A DNA stretch of 64,000 nucleotides, taken from Lapidilactobacillus gannanensis. Lineage in GTDB: Bacteria; Bacillota; Bacilli; Lactobacillales; Lactobacillaceae. The stretch covers positions 62,001 through 126,000 of the forward strand of contig NZ_RHOT01000001.1 in the NCBI RefSeq assembly GCF_003946675.1. Reading direction: 5' to 3'. Positions 44,401 to 52,324 of this stretch are shown here, in pieces. A program made the position numbers and the translations under genes. Within the stretch, counting starts at the first letter, position 1. The number at the start of each line of letters is the position of its first letter. Under the pieces are notes generated by a model. That model made no database searches. It had not been told where the DNA came from and saw only the letters and a list, made by a program, of their open reading frames with translations.

Positions 44401-44982
44401 TTGAAACAGAATTAGTTCTGACGCCATTGCGGGCTTGCTGGTCGTGGAACGCTGCCGGCATCGATTTGAACCAATTGAAACCCACAATTGTTTCAAATAC
44501 GAGCCTTCTTCTAAGCAATAAATTGCTTAGAAGAATTTGGCGGCTGACAACCACGCCCTCCATTCCGTCTGGAGTTGAGGTGGCGCACTTTACTATTGTC
44601 AGTGGTTAAGGCACTTATTGTGGAGTTAATCAACTCTGTAAGACTAATATTGAATTTGAATAGTAAGACCAAAATAGTCTAATTGATAATTGATTTTTAA
44701 TTCTTTAGCACATGGATTTAGTCAACGCCAGAAAACTTGTCAATAAAACTACTAGTTCACCCCAATCTGTTTTTCCAAATAGTGGCAATGAGTTCTGTTA
44801 GTTTATTCCGGTGGTGGCTGGGCGATTGGCGTCAGATGTAAAATTATTGTTGGCGCTTTAGCACTTACAATAAGCCTCGAATTTGAGATTTTCGCAGAAA
44901 AGCTCAAATCGACGGCCACGTCGTTCCACGCCCTCTTAATCGCCCAGCCACCACTGACTCCTAATTGGAGAAGTCTTGGCAT
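44401..44982. repeat. Composite intergenic repeat, copy D (single unit, near full length)
   Basis: It begins TTGAAACAGAATTAGTTCTG and ends TTGGAGAAGTCTTGGCAT. The terminal stem is GGTGGTGGCTGGGCGATT (44810-44827) with AATCGCCCAGCCACCAC (44938-44954). Compared with copy B, a T-A pair has become G-C on both arms. A second hairpin, CTTCTAAGCAAT with ATTGCTTAGAAG, lies near 44510-44540. There is no coding frame. It occupies most of the 848 bp upstream of the SGNH operon, whose promoter must lie within 44356-44400 or inside the repeat. Confidence 0.86.
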
Positions 44983-45063
44983 CATTTTAGTTTTCAGACC
45001 AGCAAATTGCTGGGTCTACCGTTATTCAGCTAAGGAGCGACTTAAATCAAGCTAGTGCAAATT

Positions 45064-45117
45064 AAAAATGCGATTACTTGCTTAACTCTAATTAGAGCAG
45101 CAGGTAATCGCATTTTT
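45064..45117. terminator. Bidirectional terminator after the GH3 gene
   Basis: AAAAATGCGATTACTTGC pairs with GCAGGTAATCGCATTTTT around a 16-18-nt loop, 87 bp past the GH3 stop. Confidence 0.85.
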
Positions 45118-45203
45118 CGTTGGTAGATTTATATAGCCCATTTAAGCTATCATACCTAATCAGTACGGCTTATTTGGGAGAGATTATTGGCGCCGTCTTA
45201 TTA

Positions 45204-47357
45204 TTACTCAATCGTAAATGGTACAGTAATCAAGTGGTCAGAATCCAAACCGACCATTAATTGATATTCCCCGGAGTCAACTGCTTGATGGAGATCTTGG
45301 TGGACTGATGCTAAATGTTCGCAGGGGATTTCAATCGTAAAGTCAGCTAAACTTTCACCGGCAATTTCGACTTTTTCAAAAGCGACTAAGCTCTTAACTG
45401 GTCGGACGGTTTCACCAACTTGTTGATGCGTGTAACACTCGATGACGGTCTTACCACTAATCGTCGATTGATTCTCTAGGTGGACAGTGACTGCCAAGGT
45501 GTCGGCTGGCGTTACAGTTGTTTGAGCCAATTCAATCGCCTTGACGCTAATATCAGCGTAACTTAAACCAAAGCCAAAAGGATATAATGGTGCATTGACT
45601 TCATCCATATACTTCGACTGATATTTAATATCATCGCGGCCAAAGGGATTAGTGCTGGGACGACCAGTGCGATATTCGTTGTAATAAATTGGGACCTGGC
45701 CCACTGAACGAGGGAAGGTCATTGGCAGTTTGCCGCTAGGATTGACTTCACCTAACAAAATACGGCTAAGTGCAGCAGCACCCTTAGAACCTGGGAACCA
45801 GGCGAACAAAATTGCGGTCGATAAATCAGCAACCTCAGTTAAGTCTAAGGGACGGCCAGCCACAATCACGCTAATAATTGGCTTATTTAGCTTGGCTAGT
45901 TCTCGTAACAAGACTAATTGTTCAGCCGGTAATTGAATGTTGGCCAAACTAGTAGCTTCACCACTTTCATCGGCTGGCAACCCTAAGGCAGCAATAATCA
46001 CATCTTGCTGCCGCGCAAGAGCCACTGCTTCTTTGAGATCACGCACGCTGCTTGTTCGATAATCACTGCCGGCAGCAAAAGTTAAATTAGGCATGGCAGC
46101 TGACAATGCTGTTTTGATGGTTTCTGTTGCAGCTGGATCACCTTGCCAGGACCAACTACCCAAGATGTCGCCACTATCAGCAACTGGGCCGATTAGTGCC
46201 GCCCGAGTTTCTGGGACTAATGGTAAAACCGCGCGGTCATTTTTCAGCAAAACAATTGAATCTTCAGCCGCAGCTTGAGCAGCTTGTAAATTCGCGGTCG
46301 TTTTAATTTCAGTTGCCTCACGTGTGTCGTCAAGACCGCGGTATGGATCTGTGAACAGGCCTAATTTATCTTTTAATTCCAAAACTCGCCGTGCTGATTC
46401 GTCGATTAATTGGGCGGTGGTTGTATCAAGGTCGGCAGCTTTTTCTAGATATTTGGCATAAGCATAGCCCATCATATCAATATCGACGCCCGCCTTTAAG
46501 GCTAAATCAGCGGCAGCTTGATGGTCACCAGCAACGCCGTGATTAATTAATTCCGCCACGGCACTCCAGTCAGAAATCAAGACACCATTAAATGCCATTT
46601 CTTGGCGCAAAATATCTCGCATCAAGTGTTGGTTAGCTGAAGCTGGCACGCCAAATAAAGTATTGAAGGACGTCATCACCAGCGCTGCCTGAGCATCAAC
46701 GGCTGCTTGATAAGCTGGTAAATATTGTTCTTTGAACCGCCATTCTGAAACGTCAACTGTGTTGTATTCACGGCCTGCTTCAGCGGCGCCATAGGCTGCA
46801 AAATGTTTCACACAAGCAGCCACATGATGATCGTCTAGGCTGTCACCTTGGAAACCTTGAACGCTGGCTGTTGCCATCACTGAATTCAAATATGGATCCT
46901 CGCCAGTGGACTCCATTACTCGGCCCCAACGTGGATCACGAACCAAATCAACCATTGGTGCAAAAGTAACATGAATCCCGCCAGCAGCTGATTCTTGTGC
47001 CGCCACTTGCGAAGCGATTTTCATTGTTTCTGGATTAAAGCTAGCCCCTAAGGCTAAGGGAATTGGGAAAATCGTTTGATAACCATGAATCACATCCGCC
47101 ATAAAAATCAGGGGAATTTTCAAACGATTATGTTGCAAGTAATCATACTGAATTTGCTTAACTTTCTTAGCACCCGAAATCCCTAAGACGGTCCCAATCG
47201 TATAAACCGATTCTGCTGACATATTCGCCGACTTCATTGGCCCAGTCACAACTGCATCCCCATTGGGAAAAACATCCGCCGTCGTTTGAATCAACTGACC
47301 GATTTTTTCGGCAATCGTCATTGCTTGCATTAATTGATCAACTTTTTCTGAACTCAC
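45204..47357 (-). CDS. GH3 beta-glycosidase (beta-glucosidase or beta-xylosidase)
   Basis: The 717-residue cytosolic enzyme has a TIM-barrel domain with KHFAAYG (184-190) and the nucleophile Asp in GVLISDWSAV (D263), an alpha/beta sandwich domain (about 340-560), and a C-terminal fibronectin-III-like domain (about 600-717). This is the layout of BglX-type enzymes. Activity on glucosides or xylosides cannot be told apart by eye; the xylose genes nearby make a xylosidase role reasonable. It starts at GTG 47357, with a weak site. It has its own promoter with a cre-like core. Confidence 0.9.
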   Translation of the reverse strand: MSSEKVDQLMQAMTIAEKIGQLIQTTADVFPNGDAVVTGPMKSANMSAESVYTIGTVLGISGAKKVKQIQYDYLQHNRLKIPLIFMADVIHGYQTIFPIPLALGASFNPETMKIASQVAAQESAAGGIHVTFAPMVDLVRDPRWGRVMESTGEDPYLNSVMATASVQGFQGDSLDDHHVAACVKHFAAYGAAEAGREYNTVDVSEWRFKEQYLPAYQAAVDAQAALVMTSFNTLFGVPASANQHLMRDILRQEMAFNGVLISDWSAVAELINHGVAGDHQAAADLALKAGVDIDMMGYAYAKYLEKAADLDTTTAQLIDESARRVLELKDKLGLFTDPYRGLDDTREATEIKTTANLQAAQAAAEDSIVLLKNDRAVLPLVPETRAALIGPVADSGDILGSWSWQGDPAATETIKTALSAAMPNLTFAAGSDYRTSSVRDLKEAVALARQQDVIIAALGLPADESGEATSLANIQLPAEQLVLLRELAKLNKPIISVIVAGRPLDLTEVADLSTAILFAWFPGSKGAAALSRILLGEVNPSGKLPMTFPRSVGQVPIYYNEYRTGRPSTNPFGRDDIKYQSKYMDEVNAPLYPFGFGLSYADISVKAIELAQTTVTPADTLAVTVHLENQSTISGKTVIECYTHQQVGETVRPVKSLVAFEKVEIAGESLADFTIEIPCEHLASVHQDLHQAVDSGEYQLMVGLDSDHLITVPFTIE

Positions 47358-47453
47358 TTAAAAGCCCGCTTTCTATATTTACTCATTCATTTTTTTGATT
47401 AAACAATATGGTCAGATCATAATTAATCTGCTTAATCTGTCATAACATTTATG

Positions 47454-47482
47454 AGTATAGAGCGCTTCCAAACTGAATACAA
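47454..47482 (-). promoter_or_regulatory. GH3 promoter with cre-like core
   Basis: The minus strand shows -35 TTGTAT (47477-47482), a 17-nt spacer containing TTGGAAGCGCTC, and -10 TATACT (47454-47459). The layout copies the xylA promoter (GGAA-GCGC next to TATACT), pointing to joint CcpA control. Confidence 0.65.
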
Positions 47483-47529
47483 TTTGAACAGCTAGTAATG
47501 TTAGAATTGTCCTTATTTGGTTGTAGAAA

Positions 47530-47642
47530 TGACCGTCGGCGCTACAGTACCTACAATAAGCCTTGAATTTTAGATTTCGTAGAAAAGCTCGAATCGACAG
47601 TCAGTGCATACCGCGACTAGCAGGCCGCAGTATGGGCGGGGC
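47530..47642. repeat. Fragment of the composite intergenic repeat, copy E
   Basis: GGCGCTACAGTACCTACAAT, then AAGCC, TTGAATTTTAGATTTCGTAG and AAAAGCTCGAATCGAC, matches the inner part of copy D at 44,848-44,915. Both ends are missing. The rest of 47358-47936 is AT-rich and shows nothing I can name. Confidence 0.6.
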
Positions 47643-47936
47643 CAGTCTTGTTTTAACAATTTCACTGTTAAACAACATTTTCTGTGAATGCCATTCGAGG
47701 TTACTAGAGAGCAATTTGACAATAATTCTAACTAGATAGAGAAGGTTATTAACTCATTCACCAAATCAATTGAGCACGATTGATCATATTTAGAAACACT
47801 ATACATAGTTGCTTAAATTAGTTTTAGCTACTCATCATCATAACCATTATAATTAAAAATATTTTTTAATAATTGCTCAATCAATTGTGTAGCAAGGATT
47901 ATATAGTTATCCATTAAAAATAATCAGGCATAAAAG

Positions 47937-47964
47937 TTGTCGTTTTTAATTGTTATCATATAAT
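47937..47964 (+). promoter_or_regulatory. Promoter of the alkaline-shock operon
   Basis: TTGTCG (47937-47942), a 16-nt spacer and TATAAT (47959-47964), facing the amaP-asp23 genes. The untranslated stretch to amaP would be about 380 bases, unusually long. Confidence 0.65.
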
Positions 47965-47983
47965 CAAATCATAAGGAGGGTTG

Positions 47984-48349
47984 ATGACAACAGAACCACT
48001 TTGCTTGATTTGAATCAATCAGTAATGATTGAAATTCCATCTTAAAAGCAAGCAACACCAGCGTATCAAAAAATGCCTAATCGATTGCAGATTTAGGTGG
48101 CAACACGCTGATCAGTTTTAACAGACCAACCGTGCCAAAATAGTCACTGGTAGTGATTCAAAATTCGAGTGGACGAGTTAACCTTTTACTTGAAATAGCG
48201 TCGACGCAAGTCTATCTGTTTAAATTAACCGACCACAAGCTGCGAATTATGTTGCCCAGAACCTGTAATTTCAATGCCAGCCAACTTCATAATTACTGTT
48301 GGTGAGGCCATTGTACTAATAATAACCGTCATCTAAGGAGGGTTAGTAA
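47984..48349 (+). other. Short reading frame and long leader before amaP, possible decayed gene
   Basis: An excellent AAGGAGGG site (47973-47980) precedes ATG 47984, but the frame stops after nine residues (MTTEPLCLI). The next frame continues LLDLNQSVMIEIPS and then, past a stop, KQATPAYQKMPNRL, as though a gene had been frameshifted. I see no recognised family. Either a leader peptide or a pseudogene; the second GGAGGG site at 48336 starts amaP. Confidence 0.4.
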
Positions 48350-48907
48350 ATGAACCGGTTTGTAAAAGCACTTTGTATCATTTTAAGTCTACTGCTAGCA
48401 ATCTTACTACTGATTGTCATGATTTTAGGCGCACCTTATCTTGACTTACAGCCAGCTCATTTTTTCGACAGTTTATTTTTAAACCGTTACTTCTGGCAGT
48501 CTTCATTCTGGTTAGCAGCCAGCCTAATGGTTTTACTAATTACTAGCCTTCTAATCGTCCTTTTTTATCCCAAACTACAACAACAATTTATCCTAAAATC
48601 ATCGGGTGGACAGCTAGTATTAGAAAAAAAGGCGATTGAAGGATTTATCCGTTCTAAATTATCAAGTAATGATTTCGTTGGTCAGCCGAAAATTAAGGTG
48701 CGAGCCACTAAGCACAAAATTCGTGTCTTAATCAAAGCACAGTTAAAACGAACTTCATCGTTAATTAATCAAACTGATACTTTTCGTTGGGAGATTCAAC
48801 AAGAATTACAGCAATTGCTTGGTATTAAAGAAAAAGTCGTTGTTGATGTTAACTTTATCGACTACCAAGATCACAAACAATCAGTTAATAACCCTCGAGT
48901 AGTTTAA
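48350..48907 (+). CDS. amaP: Alkaline shock response membrane anchor AmaP
   Basis: The 185-residue protein has two membrane helices (about residues 7-29, ALCIILSLLLAILLLIVMIL; 52-72, SFWLAASLMVLLITSLLIVL) and a cytoplasmic C-terminal domain with QLVLEKKAIEGFIRSKLS, the Asp23-like fold of AmaP. AmaP holds Asp23 at the inner face of the membrane. GGAGGG lies eight bases before the ATG. Genes for DUF2273, Asp23 and GlsB follow at 12, 15 and 22 bp, the standard operon. Confidence 0.92.
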   Translation: MNRFVKALCIILSLLLAILLLIVMILGAPYLDLQPAHFFDSLFLNRYFWQSSFWLAASLMVLLITSLLIVLFYPKLQQQFILKSSGGQLVLEKKAIEGFIRSKLSSNDFVGQPKIKVRATKHKIRVLIKAQLKRTSSLINQTDTFRWEIQQELQQLLGIKEKVVVDVNFIDYQDHKQSVNNPRVV

Positions 48908-48919
48908 GGAGGGCCCAAG

Positions 48920-49120
48920 ATGAGAACATTCTGGCAGCGTTTTATGTTTCCAATGATTGGCGGTATCCTCGGTATAATTTTGGCCGTTCTATTTATCTCA
49001 CTTGGCTTTTTCAAAACCTTGTTAGTCATCATTCTAGCAATTGTTGGCATGATCATCGGTTTTTATTTACAGCAAAGTGATATTTTCCAACAACTATTAA
49101 AACACACTGACAATCATTAG
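48920..49120 (+). CDS. DUF2273 small membrane protein
   Basis: The 66-residue protein has two closely spaced helices (about residues 9-30 and 33-50, MIGGILGIILAVLFISLGF and LLVIILAIVGMIIGFYLQ), the DUF2273 pattern. It always lies between amaP and asp23 and is presumed to be part of the envelope stress complex. GGAGGG precedes the ATG. Mechanism unknown. Confidence 0.9.
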   Translation: MRTFWQRFMFPMIGGILGIILAVLFISLGFFKTLLVIILAIVGMIIGFYLQQSDIFQQLLKHTDNH

Positions 49121-49135
49121 GAGGAATGCATTAAC

Positions 49136-49723
49136 ATGACAAAAGATAATCAACTAGAAAAAAAACATACTGAAACTACGACGCAATCTAAATCTCAAAA
49201 ACAGTCAACTACTATGGAACAAATTCAAGGTCATCTCACTTATGATGATAAAGTTGTCCAAAAAATTGTTGGCACCGCAATTGAAAATATTGATGGTCTC
49301 TTAGACATTGATGGTGGCTTTTTTGCCAACATTGCTGACAAATTGGTCAACACTGACAATATCACCGCTGGTATTAAAACAGAAGTTGGCGAAAAACAAG
49401 TCGCTGTCGATATGGATGTCATCATTGAGTATGGTCGCGATATTCCTGAAATTGCTGATAAAATGAAGCATGTCATCCATGATGAAGTTGCCAAAATGAC
49501 TCATCTTGAAGTTATCGAAGTTAATATTAACGTTGTGGATATTAAAACAAAAGCAGAGCATGAAGCCGCTACTGAAACTGTTCAAGATAAAGTCACCAAC
49601 GCGGCTAAATCAACTGGAAAATTTGCTACGAAACAATCAGATAAGGCTAAAGAAGCTGTACAAGATGGTGCCGCTAAATTAAAAGAAACCATCACTGATG
49701 ATCAGGAAACGCGCGTTCAGTAA
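49136..49723 (+). CDS. asp23: Asp23/Gls24 family envelope stress protein
   Basis: The 195-residue cytosolic protein has an Asp23 core (about residues 30-135) with LTYDDKVVQKIVGTAIENID, GLLDIDGGF, and the strand-rich VAVDMDVIIEYGRDIPEIAD. A lysine- and alanine-rich helical tail follows (about 145-195, KAEHEAATETVQDKVTNAAK). Members are abundant under alkaline and cell-wall stress and form a layer at the membrane through AmaP. The operon context confirms it. Confidence 0.94.
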   Translation: MTKDNQLEKKHTETTTQSKSQKQSTTMEQIQGHLTYDDKVVQKIVGTAIENIDGLLDIDGGFFANIADKLVNTDNITAGIKTEVGEKQVAVDMDVIIEYGRDIPEIADKMKHVIHDEVAKMTHLEVIEVNINVVDIKTKAEHEAATETVQDKVTNAAKSTGKFATKQSDKAKEAVQDGAAKLKETITDDQETRVQ

Positions 49724-49745
49724 TTGAACAAAAGGAGGAAAGAAC

Positions 49746-49991
49746 ATGAGTTGGATTTGGACTTTAATTGTAGGTGCTATTATTGGTATTATTGCTGGCG
49801 CCTTAACTGGTAAAGGTAATCGCATGGGTTGGATCGCAAATATTATTGCCGGGCTCTTAGGATCCACACTTGGCCAAGCCCTTTTTGGCTCATGGGGTCC
49901 CTCACTAGCAGGGATGGCCTTAGTGCCTTCAATTTTAGGTGCCATCATCTTAGTCGCCCTAGCCTCATTAATTTTTGGTCGACGGAAGTAA
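49746..49991 (+). CDS. glsB: GlsB/YeaQ/YmgE family membrane protein
   Basis: The 81-residue protein has three short helices with glycine motifs (WIWTLIVGAIIGIIAGALTG, then GWIANIIAGLLGSTLG and a C-terminal ILGAIILVALASLIFGRRK). It belongs to the transglycosylase-associated family, a misnomer: these are small membrane proteins of stress operons. It follows asp23 by 22 bp with AAAGGAGG upstream and is the last gene of the operon. Confidence 0.92.
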   Translation: MSWIWTLIVGAIIGIIAGALTGKGNRMGWIANIIAGLLGSTLGQALFGSWGPSLAGMALVPSILGAIILVALASLIFGRRK

Positions 49992-50160
49992 GTTGGTACT
50001 ATATCAATAAAATAGTGGCAAAAGTTCTAAGTATTGATTACTAAAATTGAATACTAGAATAATTCTTATAAGGCCTGGCTAGAGCATGTAATACCGTACA
50101 CTCTTAAATTTTTATTTAGCAAAAATGAGTGTGCGCCAAAAGGCGGTCAGCCGGTGAGCT

Positions 50161-50213
50161 TTAACGTAAAATGCCGAACAATTCGTTAGAATTGCTCGAC
50201 ATTTTTACGTTAA
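50161..50213. repeat. Long palindrome downstream of the asp23 operon
   Basis: TTAACGTAAAATGCCGA, then CAATTC, pairs with GAATTG and TCGACATTTTTACGTTAA across a 4-nt loop GTTA, with only a few mismatches. An outer CCGGT/ACCGG pair (50150 and 50220 regions) extends it. There is no clear U-tract, so it may be a REP-like palindrome or a weak terminator. The rest of 49992-50491 shows nothing further. Confidence 0.7.
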
Positions 50214-50491
50214 GCGGAACCGGTTGCCATTTGAGAATACGTTTCAGCAACGAACGTTCGTATTATTTTTTGGATAATAGACTTATGTCCCAGACTCTCT
50301 TTTTATACTGCTTACGTGCTTATTACTTAGTCAAAAAATTACATAATTAAACCTCAACTTATGCAGACAAATCATTTCTCGGCTATTGCCTTTTTTACTA
50401 CTCTAATACTACTTAAATTAAGATTTCAATCTATTAAAGTTCGACAATAAAACACTATTAATCAAATGACGACCAAAAAACGTGTATCCTA

Positions 50492-52312
50492 TTAATTATT
50501 AATCTCCACTTCTTTATGGGAAAGTGGTGTATTACAGTCAAAATCAAATATTTTATTTATCTTTTTAATATCAGCCTTGGGTTGCCGATCATAGGTCAAT
50601 AAACCGTTAATTTCTTGCTCGACATCAGTTAATTGAGTATAGCAATATCCCCATAATCCTTTAGACGCTGCTACAGGGGTAATAACACGTTCTAATTCAC
50701 CTAAATAATCTTTGGAAGAGGATGCTGTTGTGTAGCCCCATCCATTTACGTCGTTAACTGCAAAGCCAATCCCTCCAAATTCACTCAATACAATTGGCTG
50801 ACCGTTATAACGAAATCCTTTAGCAAATATATCCCATTTCCCAGGTGCCTGATTAATTAAATTTCCAATATGCGACAATGTTTCAGTGAATGACTGATAT
50901 TGTTTACTATCAGCACTAGTTCCATGACTATAGTTATGAATCGCAACAATATCCGTCGCAGTATTATCCCAACCATCGTTTGATTCGACTAATCTTGAAT
51001 CATCTAAAGCATGAATCATATGATAAAGTGCTTCTGAGAAATGCTGTTGCTGATTATTTAAATGAATTCGATCGACGCCCCAGCTTTCATTCAATGGTAC
51101 CCAAACAATAATTGCTGGATGATTATAATCACGCACAACGGATTCTTGCCAAGCATCAATTAAGCGATTAGCAGTTTCCGTTGCGTAATACGGTGCTGAG
51201 GCGACCTCTTCCCAAACTAAGTAACCTAGTTTGTCAGCCCAATATAAGAATCGTGGATCTTCGATTTTCTGATGTTTACGACAACCATTAAAACCCATCT
51301 TTTTCGCCATTTCAATGTCAACCTTATAAGCATCATCAGATGGCGCTGTTAGTAAGCCTGTTGGCCAATATCCCTGATCCAGAACCAATCGCTGATAATA
51401 GGGATGATTGTTTAATTGAATCATGCCATTTTCAGTACTTACTTTTCGCATACCAAAATAAGAATTTACGTTATCTTTAATAACACCATCTGAATCAACT
51501 AACCGAAAGTCGATATCAAATAAATTAGGATGTTCTGGGGTCCAAGTCCACCCATCGTTATGAAATTCAGTTCTAAAGATATGTTGCTGAAATAATTCAA
51601 CTGATCTTTCCAAACAATTACTCGTAATTAATAATTGATCCTTAGCAACTAGCTCGCCTTTAAAGGAAATTTGATAGGCCAAATTAAGTCCCACTGCAAC
51701 ATCAGGTACTTGAATCTTTAACCCAATTGACGTCCGATCCAAGTCTGGTGTCATTTGGATATCAGCTATATGCTGTTTATTAATTTTTTCAACCCAAACT
51801 GTTTGCCAGATGCCCGTTGTATTGGTATACCAGATTCCTTCTGATTTGCCTGTCCATGACTGTTTGCCATGGGGAATGGTCTCATCATAAGTACGGTCAC
51901 AAACTGCTACTGTCAATTGTTGCTCTCCCACAACTAAATCATCAGTAATATCAAACGCAAAAGAATTATCGCCACCAATATGCTGACCAATATAGTGCTG
52001 ATTAAGATATACTTTTGCCTGATAATCTACTGCACCAAAATGTAATATCACCTGTTCATCAGGGGCAACTGGTTCAATTTCAAAAGTACGCTGGTACCAA
52101 ATCGCATCATGGACGTTTTGATCATTGATTCCACTCGTCTCTGATTGAAAAACAAAAGGAACAATGATTTCATGTGAATTAGGTAATGTTATTTGATACC
52201 ACTTTGCTGATTGTCCTTCTTGTTGATCATCGAAGGTAAACTGCCACTTCCCATTGAGATTAAGCCAATTTTCTCGCTTAAATTGTGGCCGCGGATATTC
52301 CGTTCTTGTCAT
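50492..52312 (-). CDS. GH2 glycoside hydrolase, paralogue 1
   Basis: The 606-residue intracellular enzyme has a sugar-binding jelly roll (about 1-180), an immunoglobulin-like domain (about 185-290) and a TIM barrel with acid/base Glu in WVPLNESWGVD (E409) and nucleophile Glu in PIVLSEFGGIGF (E511). The compact size and the NESWG signature fit the small GH2 group of beta-galactosidases and beta-glucuronidases, and related arabino- or galactosidases. The substrate is not defined. It is the last gene of the ABC-importer operon, 12 bp after a paralogue. Confidence 0.88.
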   Translation of the reverse strand: MTRTEYPRPQFKRENWLNLNGKWQFTFDDQQEGQSAKWYQITLPNSHEIIVPFVFQSETSGINDQNVHDAIWYQRTFEIEPVAPDEQVILHFGAVDYQAKVYLNQHYIGQHIGGDNSFAFDITDDLVVGEQQLTVAVCDRTYDETIPHGKQSWTGKSEGIWYTNTTGIWQTVWVEKINKQHIADIQMTPDLDRTSIGLKIQVPDVAVGLNLAYQISFKGELVAKDQLLITSNCLERSVELFQQHIFRTEFHNDGWTWTPEHPNLFDIDFRLVDSDGVIKDNVNSYFGMRKVSTENGMIQLNNHPYYQRLVLDQGYWPTGLLTAPSDDAYKVDIEMAKKMGFNGCRKHQKIEDPRFLYWADKLGYLVWEEVASAPYYATETANRLIDAWQESVVRDYNHPAIIVWVPLNESWGVDRIHLNNQQQHFSEALYHMIHALDDSRLVESNDGWDNTATDIVAIHNYSHGTSADSKQYQSFTETLSHIGNLINQAPGKWDIFAKGFRYNGQPIVLSEFGGIGFAVNDVNGWGYTTASSSKDYLGELERVITPVAASKGLWGYCYTQLTDVEQEINGLLTYDRQPKADIKKINKIFDFDCNTPLSHKEVEINN

Positions 52313-52324
52313 TTAATCACTCCA

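Noticed and set aside
29711-44982. Composite repeats read as insertion sequences
   Set aside because: No transposase frame, no obvious terminal inverted repeats at the outer edges and no target duplications that I can see.
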